Source of the DNA: Macrophomina tecta
Lineage: Eukaryota; Ascomycota; Dothideomycetes; Botryosphaeriales; Botryosphaeriaceae
Assembly (NCBI GenBank): GCA_024180945.1
Contig: JAKSGN010000038.1
Location: 1,364,001 to 1,428,000, forward strand
Length of the DNA stretch: 64,000 nucleotides
Reading direction: 5' to 3'
This document shows positions 41,298 through 53,530 of this stretch, in pieces; the stretch's first letter is position 1; each line of letters opens with the position of its first letter. The notes beneath the pieces were generated by a model. That model saw only the letters and a list, made by a program, of their open reading frames with translations. It had not been told where the DNA came from and made no database searches. The translations under genes were made by a program, and so were the position numbers.

Positions 41298-43019
41298 TCA
41301 TTGCTCAAGCTGGATACCCATATCCATTAGCTTGACGCACGCGTCCCACTGGTTCTCGTCCACAGTCTCCATGCTCGGCGCCAAGGGAGTGGCTGCCTTA
41401 TCTGAGAACAGGAGGCGATTTGCAGCCCATTTCCTGTCTGCGCTCGCGCTGCGACTCCAGACGGGAGGCGCAGCAGCACTGCCAATCTCCTTGGCTGCAG
41501 ATTCCGCTGCTCCAGCGTTCGGATCGAGACGCGTGATGAAGGAGGCCCAGTAGGCGTGAATCGCGGTTTGCAGTGGTTTCTGAGTCTCATTTTTGCCTGT
41601 GAAGCCGTTCCAAACACTCTGGGATTCAGCAATGTGGGTCGCCGCTCCGACATCCCAGCGGTATGTCCAGATGTTGGTGTTCTGGGCTCGCGAGGGGAGC
41701 GCCCAGGACAGGAAAAGGTTGGGGCAGACGTAACGGATGTCGCCGTAAAGCTGGGCTGCGAAACCGCGGAAATTGGAGGCATCGATAAGTGGCTTGTATT
41801 GTGGATGGCTGTGGAAGAAGGTGAGATTCTCGGGTGTGATACCAGGGAACTGGTCATTGACAAAGGAGTCTGCGGCTTCGAGTGAGGCTCCGGCACTGGC
41901 TGGCGTGAAGACAATGCCTTCATTGGTGGTGTCGCCAACCAGGATAGGGACTTCGTTCTCGTGATTGGCGTAGAAGCTGCTGTACGTGTACTCGCGCACG
42001 ATATCGCCGTCTAGTACGGGACCGTACATGTAAGCAGGAGGGCCCTTTGCACCAGGAAGTGCCAGAATCTTGCTGCGGGTCGTGGTCTGGAAAGCGTCTG
42101 TGTCGACTTTTCGGAGACACGCCAGTGTGTCCCATTCTCCGGCGCATCCCGTCAAGTTGAGCAGGTTGTCGTATTCGAACTGAGCTTCCTCAGCTGTGTG
42201 AAGCGGAGGCCACGAAGGAGATTCAAGTGCGGCTCCGACGAAGCTCCCGTTGTTTGCCGGATTGGCCATGTGGATGACGACCGAACCAGCACCAGCGCTG
42301 GCACCACCCATCACGATGTGGTTAGGGTCACCGCCGAATGAGGCGATGTTCGTCTTGACCCACTGAAGAGCCTTGAGCTGATCCTTGAGGCCGTTGTTGA
42401 CGCTGAAGTCCGGTGTCGATAAAGACGCCATGTTAGGCTTGGTGTAGGCACCGCCCAGGAAACCGTACGGGCCAACACGGTAGGTGAAGGTTACGACAAT
42501 CATGTTGCCGCCACTGGTCTCGACAAGGGAAGAGCCATTAGGAGGCATTGCGGAACCGCTAAAACCACCGCCCTGGACATAGAAGAACACTGGCAGCGCG
42601 GCGTCCGCAGCAGCCCCAGACGGGGCATAGATGTCGAGCTTCAAACAGTCTTCGGAAACTTTTGTGTCGTCAGCTCGAGAGTCGACTCCTATACATGAGG
42701 GCCCGTGCTGCAGAGGTTAGTCAGGTGTAAGCCTTTAAGAGCTGGATCGGCATTGAGGCAGTGCGCCTTGGAGAAATTAGACCAGGGAAGAGTTTCTTAC
42801 TGAGTCGGCCTGATACTCTTTATTCTCAACAACCACGTCGACAGGAGCAGCGAACCGTAGGTCGCCCACTGGTGGTGCTGCGTAGGGAATGCCCATCCAT
42901 TGCGTGATGCCGCTGCGCAATGGCGTGCCGTGATATGAAGCGTAGGAGAGGCGGACCAGAGGGTCGACGGCGGCGACGCTTAGGGCCAGCAAAGAGAGAG
43001 CGAAAGATTGGGCGAGCAT
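41298..43019 (-). CDS. secreted type-B carboxylesterase/lipase
   Basis: This is an alpha/beta-hydrolase of the cholinesterase-like (type B) family that cleaves carboxylic esters outside the cell. Two exons (43019-42801 and 42707-41298) flank a 93-nt intron and give 542 aa. A signal peptide (MLAQSFALSLLALSVAAVDP) is followed by GIPYAAPPVGDLRFAAP, the family's N-terminal signature. SEDCLKLDIYAP carries the conserved Cys, the oxyanion hole is in YVQGGGFSGSA, and the nucleophile Ser is in GGASAGAGS. The catalytic His is probably that of GAATHIAES. Several N-glycosylation sequons are present. Substrate range (lipid, feruloyl or other esters) cannot be deduced. The nearest minus-strand neighbour upstream is 2.3 kb away, leaving a long promoter. 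Confidence 0.92.
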
Positions 43020-45327
43020 GCTGTAGTGTAGGCGGAGCGAATGTGAAGGGCCGACGGCGGTAAGTATTAAAGGTTGAGGAGCAAAGGCGCACAGCCTCTC
43101 ACCGAGTCAAGGAATTGGGGGGCTCAAAACATCTGTGACAGAAATGCAAATGGGCTGAGACGCAAGAGGCAGACTGCGGATAAAGTGACGCTTTAAGGTT
43201 TGGAGTTGGGGGGGAAGCGACAATCAGCAGATGGGACGCTGGGTGGACTTGAGCGTCTAGGCACCGGCGAAGGCGCCTATACGAAGGGCGTGAGGGAAGC
43301 AACGTGCGGCCAGATTTGGAAAGCACGATGCGGCGGGGTCCGGTGGCTTGGGCTAGAGCCCGTGCAGGGCAGAGAAATACGACAATAAATTGGAAAAGTG
43401 CGAGTCAAGACGTGAAACGGACGGGCGAGCAAGGGCGACGACAAGAGACTCTGGCGCAGTGATGATGTTATGGCAGACTGCCCAACCACCGCGCGCGGCA
43501 GGCATTGGTCGGCACGCCGCGCGCTGTTTGCATCGGCAGTGACGCGTCATAGAAGTCGCTGGCGATTGACCGCGGGCTAAGAGGCGGCGTGAGCGAAGGG
43601 CGTCAACTGCCACGGCTGCTGCTTCGCCGCCAAGTGGGAGCGCCGGGCGGAGCGCGACGGGGTCGGATCCGGGCCATGGTGCGTCCAGCGGACAGGCTCC
43701 GTTAGCGGGGGAATTCTATATTGGAATTCGAGGGTCAGGCTAAAGTCCACACGCCGGGGCGTGTTGTGCGGTCCTGCGCCGACATCAGGCGCGGAAATGG
43801 ACGTGTCTGGAGCGCGACCAGGGCTGTCAGCGCGCATAGCCGGTCATTGGGGCGCTGCCGGATCCAGGTACGGCAGTGCGAAAGCGCACTAGGTCCGGCA
43901 GGATTGAAACCCGTCGTGCCTGCCGCCGGGCCAGGAACGGTGCGAGCGTTGAGGCGAGAGACGGCGTTGGCAGCGGCGGTGGCAGTCGTGATAATTCGCC
44001 CTCGGCAGATCGAATTCTATTTTCTGCATGGGTCCGCGCACACGCCCCAGCGGCCCCTGTCTTTTTCTTCACTCCGCTTCGCATAATGTTCCATCGGCTT
44101 GGCTTCGAACAGTCGCAAAGCTTGTCGCCCGCTGCCACCCTCGAACTCCGCATGTAACTCCGGCCATCCAGGGCATGTGCGACGTCAGCCGCCCACCGTC
44201 ATCTCCTGCACCCGGGGCCATTCGTCCATTCTTGAGGATGTGAGGGTGTCAGATCCACCATGGTTGGTCTCCACATCCGGCTAAGCCCGCCATGCATGCA
44301 TTGTCATCAGTACGCAGCGGCGGTGCGCGATCGACAAGGAGCCGGAGAACATCCTCGGCCGGTCTGAACACTTGCCTCTGTCCGCCTCTTGGTTGCCTGT
44401 ACCCATGTCCGACACGTCGTCGATCTCGAGGAGCAGCTGTAGCCCCGGCGACCGTCATAGTCGCTGATGGAAGCTGTTGCATCGGGCGGCTGACGTCAGG
44501 CTGTTCCGGCTGCGTGAGAAGAGGCTGAGCAGCTGCGACTACCACTGGCCTTCACAGCTGCTTGTACCGGTCCGTCAAGAGAGGTGTCCGCTTAGTTATC
44601 AATCTGGTTATACGGTCAGCTCCTTTCTACCTCACTCGTCGAGAGCACTTACCTGAACGAGCAATGCTCCACTCAGAGTTGCGACTCGACTCGCAACACC
44701 CTGCACCGTTCCCGAATTTACGATCCGTCTCCTGGTCTTCGTTCACCGCCCTCAGCCAAGCGTACAATCTGGTAACGACGAGCAAGACCTCCTTGCAGCA
44801 CTTGCCATGATTCTTCGCCACCATCCGGGCGCTGGACAACGCGCGCAGATATGCATCCGCCATAACGTAGTTCGCGATGACCATGCATCCTATCAAATAT
44901 CGCACAACAACCAACATCCCCCTCACATCGTCTTGTCGATCCGTGATAGACTCGCATCGATCGCGCCGACAGTCCCGGTAGTTCCCGGAACCAAACAGCT
45001 AGACGATCAACTCCGCATATTTGAGCACTTGGTTGGTGAGCGGCGGCGATGACCGTTCTGGCGGCCGATGGAGGAATGGGCGAGGAGGCATCGTGACAGT
45101 CATGGCGCTTGTGGGCGGTTGAGTAGCGCAAGATCCGTCCATCCACTTACATGTCACAGACCACCAGGGCGAACGGGTACATTGAACCATCAATCATGTA
45201 AGTCATTTGTGGGAAGGCACGACAGATATCTAAATACTAACTCGTGGCCAATTAACCCTGGTATCACCTCCTCTAACTTCCACAGTAACAGCCCCCCACC
45301 CTGTTCGCACCACCAACACCGGATCCC
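43020..45327. other. intergenic, esterase promoter
   Basis: This lies between two minus-strand genes and serves as the esterase upstream region and the permease 3' region. It is GC-rich with overlapping chance frames on both strands. No RNA gene or repeat was recognised. Confidence 0.45.
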
Positions 45328-47211
45328 TTAGAACAACCAGGAGACGAACCTGTCGTAGAAGGTGCGCTGGTTGGGGTCGCCCATCCTCGCGGCCTGCTGG
45401 GCCAAGAACTCTTGCTCCTCGCGATCGATGACGTCCTTGCCTGTCCACAAGTCTGCCGTCTCGGGCTTGATACCCTCGGTCTTGTGCCACCATTTCCAGC
45501 CGAAGATCATGATGAGGTAAAGCGGGATGCCGAGGTAGCCGGTGATGAAGTTCTTGTAGTCGAAGTTGCCGTAGCTACCCTTGGTGAAGACAGGGAAGTT
45601 CTTGGTGAAGGCGATGAGGATGCAGAAGCCGAGCGCGAAGTAGCTACCCCAGATGCCGAACGGCGACACGTACGCCAGCGATTCCTTGGCCACGTTTTGC
45701 GCCTGGCGCGCCCGCACGAAGTAGATGTGCGTCACCAGGATCGAAATCCACGTCAGCAGCCCGAAGATGGTGACCAGGTTGACGAAGTAGCCGAATACCG
45801 TCTTGGAGTCGTCGGAGACGTTCATGTAGGCGAGCAGGCAGAAGCACGACGATAGGCCGAGCGCGTACACCGGCACGCCACGCTTGTCGGTGCGGGCGAA
45901 GATCTTGGGCGCCTTGCCGGTGGAGGCCAGACCGTAGAGGGTGCGCGAGGCGATGTACAGATCGGAGTTGGAGGCGGAGAAGACGAACAGGAGGATGCAG
46001 CCGTTCAGGATACCGGGAAGGACGTCGATCTGGGCGATCTTAATGGCGACGACGAAAGGCGAGGCAGCGGCGCTGTTGGACTGCTTGGTCGCGAAAGCCA
46101 GGTCGGGCGAGTCGTAGGGGACGATCATTCCCAGAAGCAGGACAGACAAGCAGTAGAAGAAGAGGATACGGTAGAAGGTCAGCTTGATAGCCTTGGGGAT
46201 GGTGCGCCTGGGGTTCTGGGCCTCGCCGACAGTGACACCGACGAGCTCAGTGCCCAGGTAGGCGAAGACAGCATTGATCATGGAGTTCCAGAAGCCGAGG
46301 AATTTGCCCTCAGAACCATCTAGTGATTATCAGCTCACGGTCTTGAGACCCCATCAGGTATGGCCGCTTACCAGCAATGTACGCCTTGAACGCACCCGGA
46401 TCCTTCCAGTACCTGAATCCAGTCCTGTCACCGGTGGGACCGCCGCCAAGAGCAAGGATCAGAGAGAGAAGGATCAAAGCAACGATGACGACGACCTTCA
46501 AGCTGCTAAGCCAGAATTCGAATTCACCGAAGAATTTGACACCGAAGTAGTTGATGCAAACAATCACCACGAAGAAGACGGTGATGAAAACACCCGGGTT
46601 AATATCGTCGGGCGATACCCAGTACTGGATGACCAGCGCAGCAGCTGTGAGCTGATTGGGTGTAACGATGATGTACTTGAACCAGTAGGTCTGCACAAGC
46701 ATTAGCCACTGGCTTGTTTTTTAAGCTTCAATCAGCCCTATCGTCAAACTTACATAGCCAAGAGCAAAACCAAGAGCGGGGTCGACGAAGCGGTTGGCGT
46801 AGCCCGAGAAACCAGATCCCAAAGGAAGCCAGGCAGCCATTTCACCGAGACCAGCCATGACGGCGAAGACGAGAAGACCGACGAAGGTGTAGGAGATCAG
46901 AATGGAAGCAGGGCCGGCCTGAGCCAGTGCCTTGCCAGTGCCGATAATCAGACCAGTGCCTGACCGATTGTTAACTCAGTATTACTGGTGCAGGATGCAG
47001 ATGACATACCGATAGCTCCACCGATGGCAATCATAGTAATATGCCTGGCCTGGAGACCACGGTGGAGGTTCTGCTGCTCGCCCGTGGCCTGCACCTCGCC
47101 CTCGGATGGGTCATAGTGAGCGTTGGCCTCGTACTCGGTCTTGCCAAACTCGGAGTCGCGAGCGACCTTTGGCTCCTCGGACGAGGTACTGCCTCGATTC
47201 CAGATGGCCAT
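45328..47211 (-). CDS. amino-acid permease, Dip5-like (AAT family)
   Basis: This is a plasma-membrane proton-coupled amino-acid importer of the fungal YAT/AAT family. Four exons (47211-47010, 46959-46754, 46690-46372, 46319-45328) with introns of 50-63 nt give 572 aa. The N-terminal cytosolic tail leads to HRGLQARHITMIAIGGAIGT, the family signature, then twelve predicted membrane segments. Blocks such as ADPALGF-like FVDPALGFALGY, YIIVTPNQLTAAALVIQYW, NYFGVKFFGEFEFWLSS and the tail DLWTGKDVIDREEQEF are closest in my memory to dicarboxylic (Glu/Asp) permease Dip5. The exact substrate is inference. Upstream, AGATAG near 47274 (minus strand) and TGATAG near 48000 fit the AreA consensus HGATAR, consistent with nitrogen control but not proof. 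Confidence 0.93.
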
Positions 47212-49478
47212 GTTGGTTGAATGTAATCGCGGGCGCTACAGTCGAACCTGGAAGGCGCCTTTATGCACTCGCCCTATCTCAGGCGGTGTTCTCGTGACAA
47301 TGGTGCCGTTGGTTGTCGAGCCAGATGCGGTATGCAGGCAAGCCAACTAGCCGGGAGCGGAGGACAGTGGCCACGAGGGGGGTAGATATACTTTCTCGAA
47401 CCAACCAAAAGCCACGCAGCTGTCCGGAGTCAGAAAGAGACCGAGATTCGAAAGGCGGCCGGCGGGCAAATAAGAGGGGACCCACGTGAGGAGATGGTGG
47501 AGGGGCCGCACCCTATGACAGGACCTTACTCGACGGCGCAACGAGCCCTTTTGGCAGCAAGCACAGGGTGGAGTGGCGACACGCGATGCTCTCGCCGGAA
47601 GAGGTCAGACGGGGGCGACAGAGAGATGGTCAGGCAGAGATTCGCCCGGCGGGCAAGGCATGGCCAGGATCTTATACCGGGTGAAGGCGTTCGCCGCCGA
47701 GACAATGTTCGCCCTGTGCGAGTTCTTGTCCACGACGCCGACCTACCCTGTCGGGCCAGGACCAAGAAGCCGCTGTGTCACGGTCACATCTGGCTGAGAG
47801 CGGCGGCGAGGGCGGAAAGCAGACTCGCCGCACGCAGAGGTCAACCTTGAGTGCAGCCCGCCTGCGATCCTTGTGGAGGGCCAAGGCCGCCAAGGCGCGA
47901 TACCAAGGCCGCGGGTTCATGGGTGCGCGTCCAGTTGACGTGATTTGCGGAGTCGTGCGTTGATAAGGGCGGATTCTCTTAGCGGTTGTGCTCTTGTCAT
48001 GATAGCAGATACGCCGCCAGCGCGGTGGGCTGCGCCCGATATAACGGTCCCCGTTTGCCAAATTTTTTCTCTCTCTCTGCATGCTGGGCAGGCAGCGAGG
48101 CGGACCGGGGGGAGCGAGGCTGACGGGTGCCTCGCGATCAGCCGCGGCTGTCATCTAAGCAATCGGTGAGGTAGCGCAGACCTCACGCGGGCTGATCCTG
48201 CAGCAGTTCAAGCTACCGGCGCGGGGCAAAGGCTGCGCCAGCGTGATTGGGCCAGGCAGGTAAGCATGAAGCAAGCAAGCGGGCAAGAACGCAGAAGATT
48301 CAAGCCGCCCCGAGCAAACGGTGCTGGGAAAGCGAGAAAAAAAGTCAAACCTCCGCCCGAAACCCGTTCCTAGCCGCCGCGCCCCGTGGCATTCCTCAGC
48401 CTTCGTTCCTGGTCCAGCCCGTTCGCCGACGGACTCCTAACAATACTAGCGTCAGTTGCATTGGTCCGCAACTACTGCGCCGTAATTGCGTAGGCCACAG
48501 GCATGCACAATCAGTCGGATCACGGCCGGCATTTTCCTGCGCGACTGAATCGCGTCCGGGGTACTCCAGAGATACGAAATGTGTGCGTGCGTGAGCCCAC
48601 GCGAGCCTCCGTCATTCTGGGCGCCCTGGCCGCGTCGGCCAATATTTCTAGAAGATCTGCTGCCCGCCGCCACCCTGTGCCTGAATGCAAACTCTATTTC
48701 TTGGCTCCTTTCCACGCATCGCTCAGGCAAGCCGCCCCTATCGCTCTCTCGCATCTGGCGCACCTCGCTTTCTGGAAAAGAGGCTTTTCGCTCCGTATCC
48801 TTATCTCAAGGTCGGCTCCAGTTCTGAGCCATTAAAGGCCCGAAACCGTGATTGACGTTTCTTGGTTGTGTTGGCGTGCCTCGTGGCGGTAGCTATAACA
48901 TAACAAAAACCTCTCCCCACGAATCGCTTCCGTAATGACGGGCTCAGGGACCTGAGTTCCTCCGCAATCCTCTCCACAATGAGAAATCCCCCGCATTGTC
49001 GGTCTGGCTTTGGAGTTACCGACGCTGCCAATTGTGGGGCACTGGTTCTTCATGCTTATGCCAATCGCACACATGATCTGTCGTAATGCCTACGAAGTAT
49101 TGGCATTTGTCGTTGGAATTCGAAGGCTTGCTTAGAATGCCTCTTGCAATTATTTGCGAATCAAACCGACACCTTGATCCCACTTGCACCATCGTTTGTT
49201 TCTTGTGAGACAGCAGCTTTGCTGCAGAAAAAAAAAAGAAAAAATAGCCGTTCCCCACGGTGACGGGGAGCATGGCCGCACTAAAGTAGTCCTCTGGGAG
49301 ACGTGGTTACCCAATTTGGAAACTTGATGGACCCCTCGAGGCACCCGAGCAATAGAAGATTCCGCGTGGTCAAATGCCAAACACGCAGGTGGGCTATACT
49401 TCACCTACTACTTCAAGGCATCAGCAAGAGCATTTACTCAAAGCTCCGCATCCTGCCCACCTTTTGCAGGCTTTCATC
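47212..49478. other. divergent intergenic region
   Basis: This 2.3-kb region separates the divergent permease and acetyltransferase genes and holds both promoters. The left half is GC-rich with chance frames; the right half is more balanced. Candidate GATA factor sites occur as noted for the permease. No gene or RNA was recognised. Confidence 0.45.
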
Positions 49479-50493
49479 ATGGCATCGGACCCAGCGTGGG
49501 CACAACGCTCGAACTTTTGGAGTTCTAACAAAACTCAACGAAGGCTTCGACGCGCCGAGATAGTCAGCACGGCAAGTGAGGTTGCGCCCGACATGCGCAG
49601 TCCAACCGACGCTGGGCGACGGGTTGCTTTGGAGATCTATGAGACACGCGGAGAAGGTGTTCTAACTCAGCTCGACGTCTACGCAATCGAACAGTAAGAA
49701 AACTTGCTAACGTTGTGACTCGACCGCTGCCTCCTCAAGTGAATTTCACTGTCGCTCAATTGTCCGCACATTAAACGCATTTCAGAACATGTACCACTCA
49801 CCTTTGCCGCAGGCTCACATCCCTCTCCAGCGGAAGCAATGTCATCGTGTCAAAGCAGATTGGAAGCTGCACCGGCCAGATCTTCGACCGCGAGCGCGCA
49901 CTCAACAACAGCTTCAACGTCACCATGGAGAACTCCGGTATCCAAATACGTACCTTCGTACAATCCGCCTACGACGAGTAAGCACGTCAACACCCACCAG
50001 CCCCCCTCACACCAACACCACCACCACCATCACTACCATTTAACCACGCTCATCCCACAGATCCGGCACCCTCCTCTCCGAACTCGTCGAACCAGACCGA
50101 GCGTATCACGCCTCCGCCGAACAAGGGCCACAGCAGCAGCAGCCGGATCCCCCGACTCCGACCGCGAACCGCGAGCTGATCGGCGAGCATAGCTTCCTGA
50201 TGGTCGAAGGCATCTCGGTGCACACACGCTTCCGCCGGCAGGGCATCGGCGGCGCCATGCTCGCCGCGCTGCAGCGCGACGCGCTGGCAATCCAGCCGCG
50301 CCTCGCATTCGCCGTCTCGTGGCCGTGCGCCAGCGACGTCGACCTGGCCGACATGGGCTTCGCGGCGGGCGCGCGCCTGCCCAGGCCGGGGCTGGGCCAG
50401 CGGCGCGCGGAGGACTTCCACCGCGCTGTCGGGTTCCGCGCGCTCGGGATGACGCGGTTCTGGGCCAAGAGGCTCGCCGTCAGCAGGGTGTGA
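49479..50493 (+). CDS. GNAT-family N-acetyltransferase
   Basis: This is a probable acetyl-CoA-dependent N-acetyltransferase of 270 aa in three exons (49479-49693, 49813-49977, 50061-50493; introns 119 and 83 nt). ATG 49479 is chosen because it opens the coherent N-terminal part (MASDPAWAQRSNFWSS). The GNAT fold is C-terminal. Motif A is VEGISVHTRFRRQGIGGAML, with the acetyl-CoA-binding RRQGIG loop at about residues 184-189, and motif B is FHRAVGFRALGMTRFW. Between the N-terminal region and motif A there is a Gln/Pro-rich insertion. No targeting signal is seen. The acceptor is unknown. It is followed in the same orientation by the Ist3 gene, 700 bp downstream. Confidence 0.8.
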
Positions 50494-51193
50494 TTGGACG
50501 GGGAGAGGGGTGGGTGGAAGGAGGGAAGGAAGTGCCGCGCTGGAAGGATCTGCTGGATGGTGCTGAAGGGGTAGCCGAGGCCGGTGCCAAGCGGTCGTCG
50601 GAGCAGATAGACTCGAGAATGCGCGTGGACGTGGTGCGAAGGCCAGATCGGGAAGGAGGGAAATGGATGGAGTCGGCTGGCAGAGTGCGGGCGGACGCGG
50701 AAAGCCTATCGGGATGCACGAGGCTATCGAAGAGCCTCAGTCAGGCGATCATGAGCAGTTGAGAAGGAAGGATCAATAGTCTATTTTTGGCAAGCATGCG
50801 CCGCTACAGGCTTCGGTGGCCCAAGAAGTCTGGTGCTGCTTCTTGACCGGGAAGGGTGGCTTTATGGCTGAAGTTTAGAGGGAAGGGCTCCGCCAGCTGC
50901 CGCCTGCCGCCGGGTGGCTTTTTGGCGTGGGTCGGCTCGGCGACTTAGTAAGGCGGCGTTTTTCCGGCAGAGTCGGCCATGGGATCTTTCCGCGTCGCCT
51001 TGCGACATTTCGATGCGCGCGTCATCCGCAACCAAGCTGCGCGTCTTGAATCCGCCATTCCTCACGACCATCTTGGGTTCAATTTGTGATCGCTCTTCAC
51101 CTATTGGTTCTCTGTTCAAGCTGTCCTACACAGCATCCTCCTGGCTTCGCGGAATTGTCGTCGTAAAGAAGATCACCGTCCGCGACCGCAACT
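50494..51193. other. intergenic, ist3 promoter
   Basis: This 700-bp spacer separates two plus-strand genes. The left half extends the GC-rich 3' region of the acetyltransferase. No recognisable gene or RNA was found. Confidence 0.5.
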
Positions 51194-52291
51194 ATGAATA
51201 AAATCCGCCAGATCAAAGAGCTCAACAAGCGCGAGCTCGAAGCCGGCATCACACCCGAGGGCTCATGGCACGCTGACTACAGAGACACCGTACGCCTCGC
51301 CAAAAGCCAACTCGGTCGTCTCTCACCCCGCAATTGAAGCTAACACCCCGCGCAGGCTTTCGTGTATATCGGCGGCCTCCCCTACGAAGTCTCCGAAGGT
51401 GACATCGTCACCATCTTCTCGCAATATGGCGAGCCCGTCTACGTCAACCTGGTGCGCGACAAGGAGACGGGTAAGAGCAAGGGCTTCGCCTTCCTGAAGT
51501 ACGAGGACCAGCGCAGTTGCGACCTGGCGGTCGACAACCTGAGCGGCGCGAAGGTGATGGGAAGAATCATCAGCGTGGATCATACGCGGTATAAGAAGAA
51601 GGAGGGAGAGGAGTTGCGGGATAACACATATGGCGAAGTGGATGGGGATGGCAATGCGGATGAGGAAAAGAAGGCGGCGGAGACAGAGAGCGAGAGTGAG
51701 GACGACAGCAGGCCTGTTTTGAAGGAAGAGAGGGAACTTGCCGAGTTGCTGAGGAATCATGACGACGATGATCCGATGAAGGCGTATCTGGTTCAAGAAA
51801 AGAAGGCGGAGGTCGAGGAGGCGATTAAGGAGTGGAAGGCGAAGAATGGTGCAGGCAAGAAAAAGGATGAGAAAAGGAGACACAGGCACCACCGGTCACG
51901 GCGGGACAGGGACGAGGATGACGAGGGAAGGAGACGGCACAGAAGACGCCACCGCAGCCGGTCGCCATCCGAGGAAAGATCACGGAGTAGAGAGCGGAGG
52001 AGGCGCGACTACTCCGGGAACAGAGATCGGAAGTCAAAGAGGCGTGACTACTCAGAGGATAGGGACCGTAGGAGTAGGCGCCGGGATGACCCAGAGGAGG
52101 GAGCACGAGGGACGAAGCGCCGAGACGGCAGCGAAGATAGGGACAGACGCCGACGGGACTACTCAGGCGATAGGGAACGTAAAGCGCGCCGCCGAGATCC
52201 TTCGGAAGATGATTACCGACGAGAAAGGCAGCGCAATAGCTCCAGGGATGTGGAGATGAAAGATGATAGGAGGCGTAGGTCTCCGTCTTGA
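51194..52291 (+). CDS. ist3: RES-complex RNA-binding protein Ist3/Snu17-like
   Basis: This nuclear splicing factor is a U2 snRNP-associated RES-complex subunit (Ist3/Cwf29; RBMX2 in animals) that helps activate the spliceosome. Two exons (51194-51289 and 51356-52291) around a 66-nt intron give 343 aa. The N-terminus (MNKIRQIKELNKRELEAGI, then GSWHADYRDTAFVYIGGLPY) is diagnostic of the family. The RRM covers about residues 33-110, with RNP2 VYIGGL and RNP1 KGFAFLKY. An acidic Glu/Asp-rich linker follows, then a long Arg/Asp/Ser-rich tail with degenerate repeats of the type RRRDYSxxRDRK, ending RRRRSPS. The tail is much longer than in yeast Ist3, as is usual in filamentous fungi and animals. 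Confidence 0.9.
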
Positions 52292-52871
52292 GCAGCTACT
52301 GTCCTCTACCGCATCAATCTCGATAGAACTACAGTGCAGACTACTATTACCCTTAGTGAGTTCGAGTAAGTGGCTGGGCGTGCATTGGTATAATTTACCA
52401 TACTAAAAGGTTAACAAAGCAAAAATACAGCTCTCTTGTTGCAACGTCTCACCAGCGCGGAATACATCCTGTTGGTGCACGAACCGCAGTATGCGCCAGT
52501 GCGGCTCGAACGCATCGGATGCGGACGAGCTAACCAAGCCCAAAGGGGAATCGTACATACCACTACCCCTGGGTTTTGCGTCTGCAGTTCCGGTAATGCA
52601 GTATAGGTCCGGAGGCCGCCCTGCATACTGACCGTCTTCTGGCGGAGGATGTGACAAGCTTGCACCTTTGATACAGCGCAACAGGCATCTTGAAAGCCAT
52701 TAACGGGGCAGTCACTCTGTGCGGTCAAGCAACGCTGCTGCTTGCCACCTACTCTTGCCCAAGAGATCCTATCTTCCGGCCTGGTACTGGCCGCACCCGC
52801 ATCGTCAACCATTCCATTACCATTCAGTAAACCACTACCTTTTCAACACCGAAGTAAAGACAACAGACAGT
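52292..52871. other. intergenic, nothing recognised
   Basis: This lies between the ist3 stop codon and the start of the next plus-strand gene, whose promoter must lie here. No gene or RNA was recognised. Confidence 0.45.
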
Positions 52872-53444
52872 ATGGACACCCGCAATCCCGTCCTCGGGTA
52901 CTACAAGAACCAGTACGTCATCGCCCAGTACTGCCTGTAAACATCCACTCACCGCATGAGCAACTCCTTTCTAATGACGCAACAGACGGGGCGGCTACCC
53001 TTCTGGCCAAGGTATCGAGCTCCTCGCCTTCATCTCCAACCCTGTGGCCCTCGCTCGCCTCAAGCACGTAATCAATTCTGGCCTCTACGACCTGCACGAA
53101 TCTCAACTCGATGCCTGGGAGTGGGAGGCCAAGCTGATGGAGGAGTACAGAGAGCTTTGCAGGAGCATTTTCCTCGAACGAAGGTACAAACACGACCAGT
53201 TCAGGTGGCCGTTGGAGATTGTCTGTCCCGGCATGTGTCGGGACACCGGCGTTAGGATCCTGAAGTACGTGGCTGGCGCTACGGCGTCCTTCCCAATGGT
53301 GAAGACGAGGAGTTCAGCTGCGATATGAAGTGTGCTTACGTCCTGGATCTGGACAAGGGCGTGTTGGAATTGTTTGGCAATTGGGATGGCGGGAGGTTCC
53401 TCTTCGAGAACCATCAGTTTGGGAGTGAGGGTTGCCTGATTTAA
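52872..53444 (+). CDS. fungal hypothetical protein with a broken reading frame
   Basis: This is a short cytosolic-looking protein that resembles a family of uncharacterised fungal proteins as I remember them. They begin MxTRNPVLGYYKNQ, continue VIAQYC and YPSGQG, and contain a late WAYVVDLD-like block. Exon 1 is 52872-52936 and exon 2 starts at 52986 (49-nt intron). The first frame runs through GVRILKYVAGATASFP to a stop at 53328 (135 aa). In another frame, protein-like sequence continues to a stop at 53444 (DEEFSCDMKCAYVLDLDKG, then VLELFGNWDGGRF). Either a small indel disrupted the gene, or a 53-nt intron (53265-53317, GTACGT...CAG) joins the two frames and removes the middle segment. Spacing in the family as I recall it favours an indel. 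No function is known to me. Confidence 0.6.
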
Positions 53445-53505
53445 GAATGGTAGCCAGTAGTCTGCATCGGTATATTCAGCCTCCATACTTTTCCAAGTAG
53501 GGAGG

Positions 53506-53530
53506 TTTTTTTTTTTTTTTTTTTTTTTTT
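53506..53530. repeat. poly-T tract (25 nt)
   Basis: An uninterrupted run of 25 T about 60 bp downstream of the distal stop of the hypothetical gene. Confidence 0.9.
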
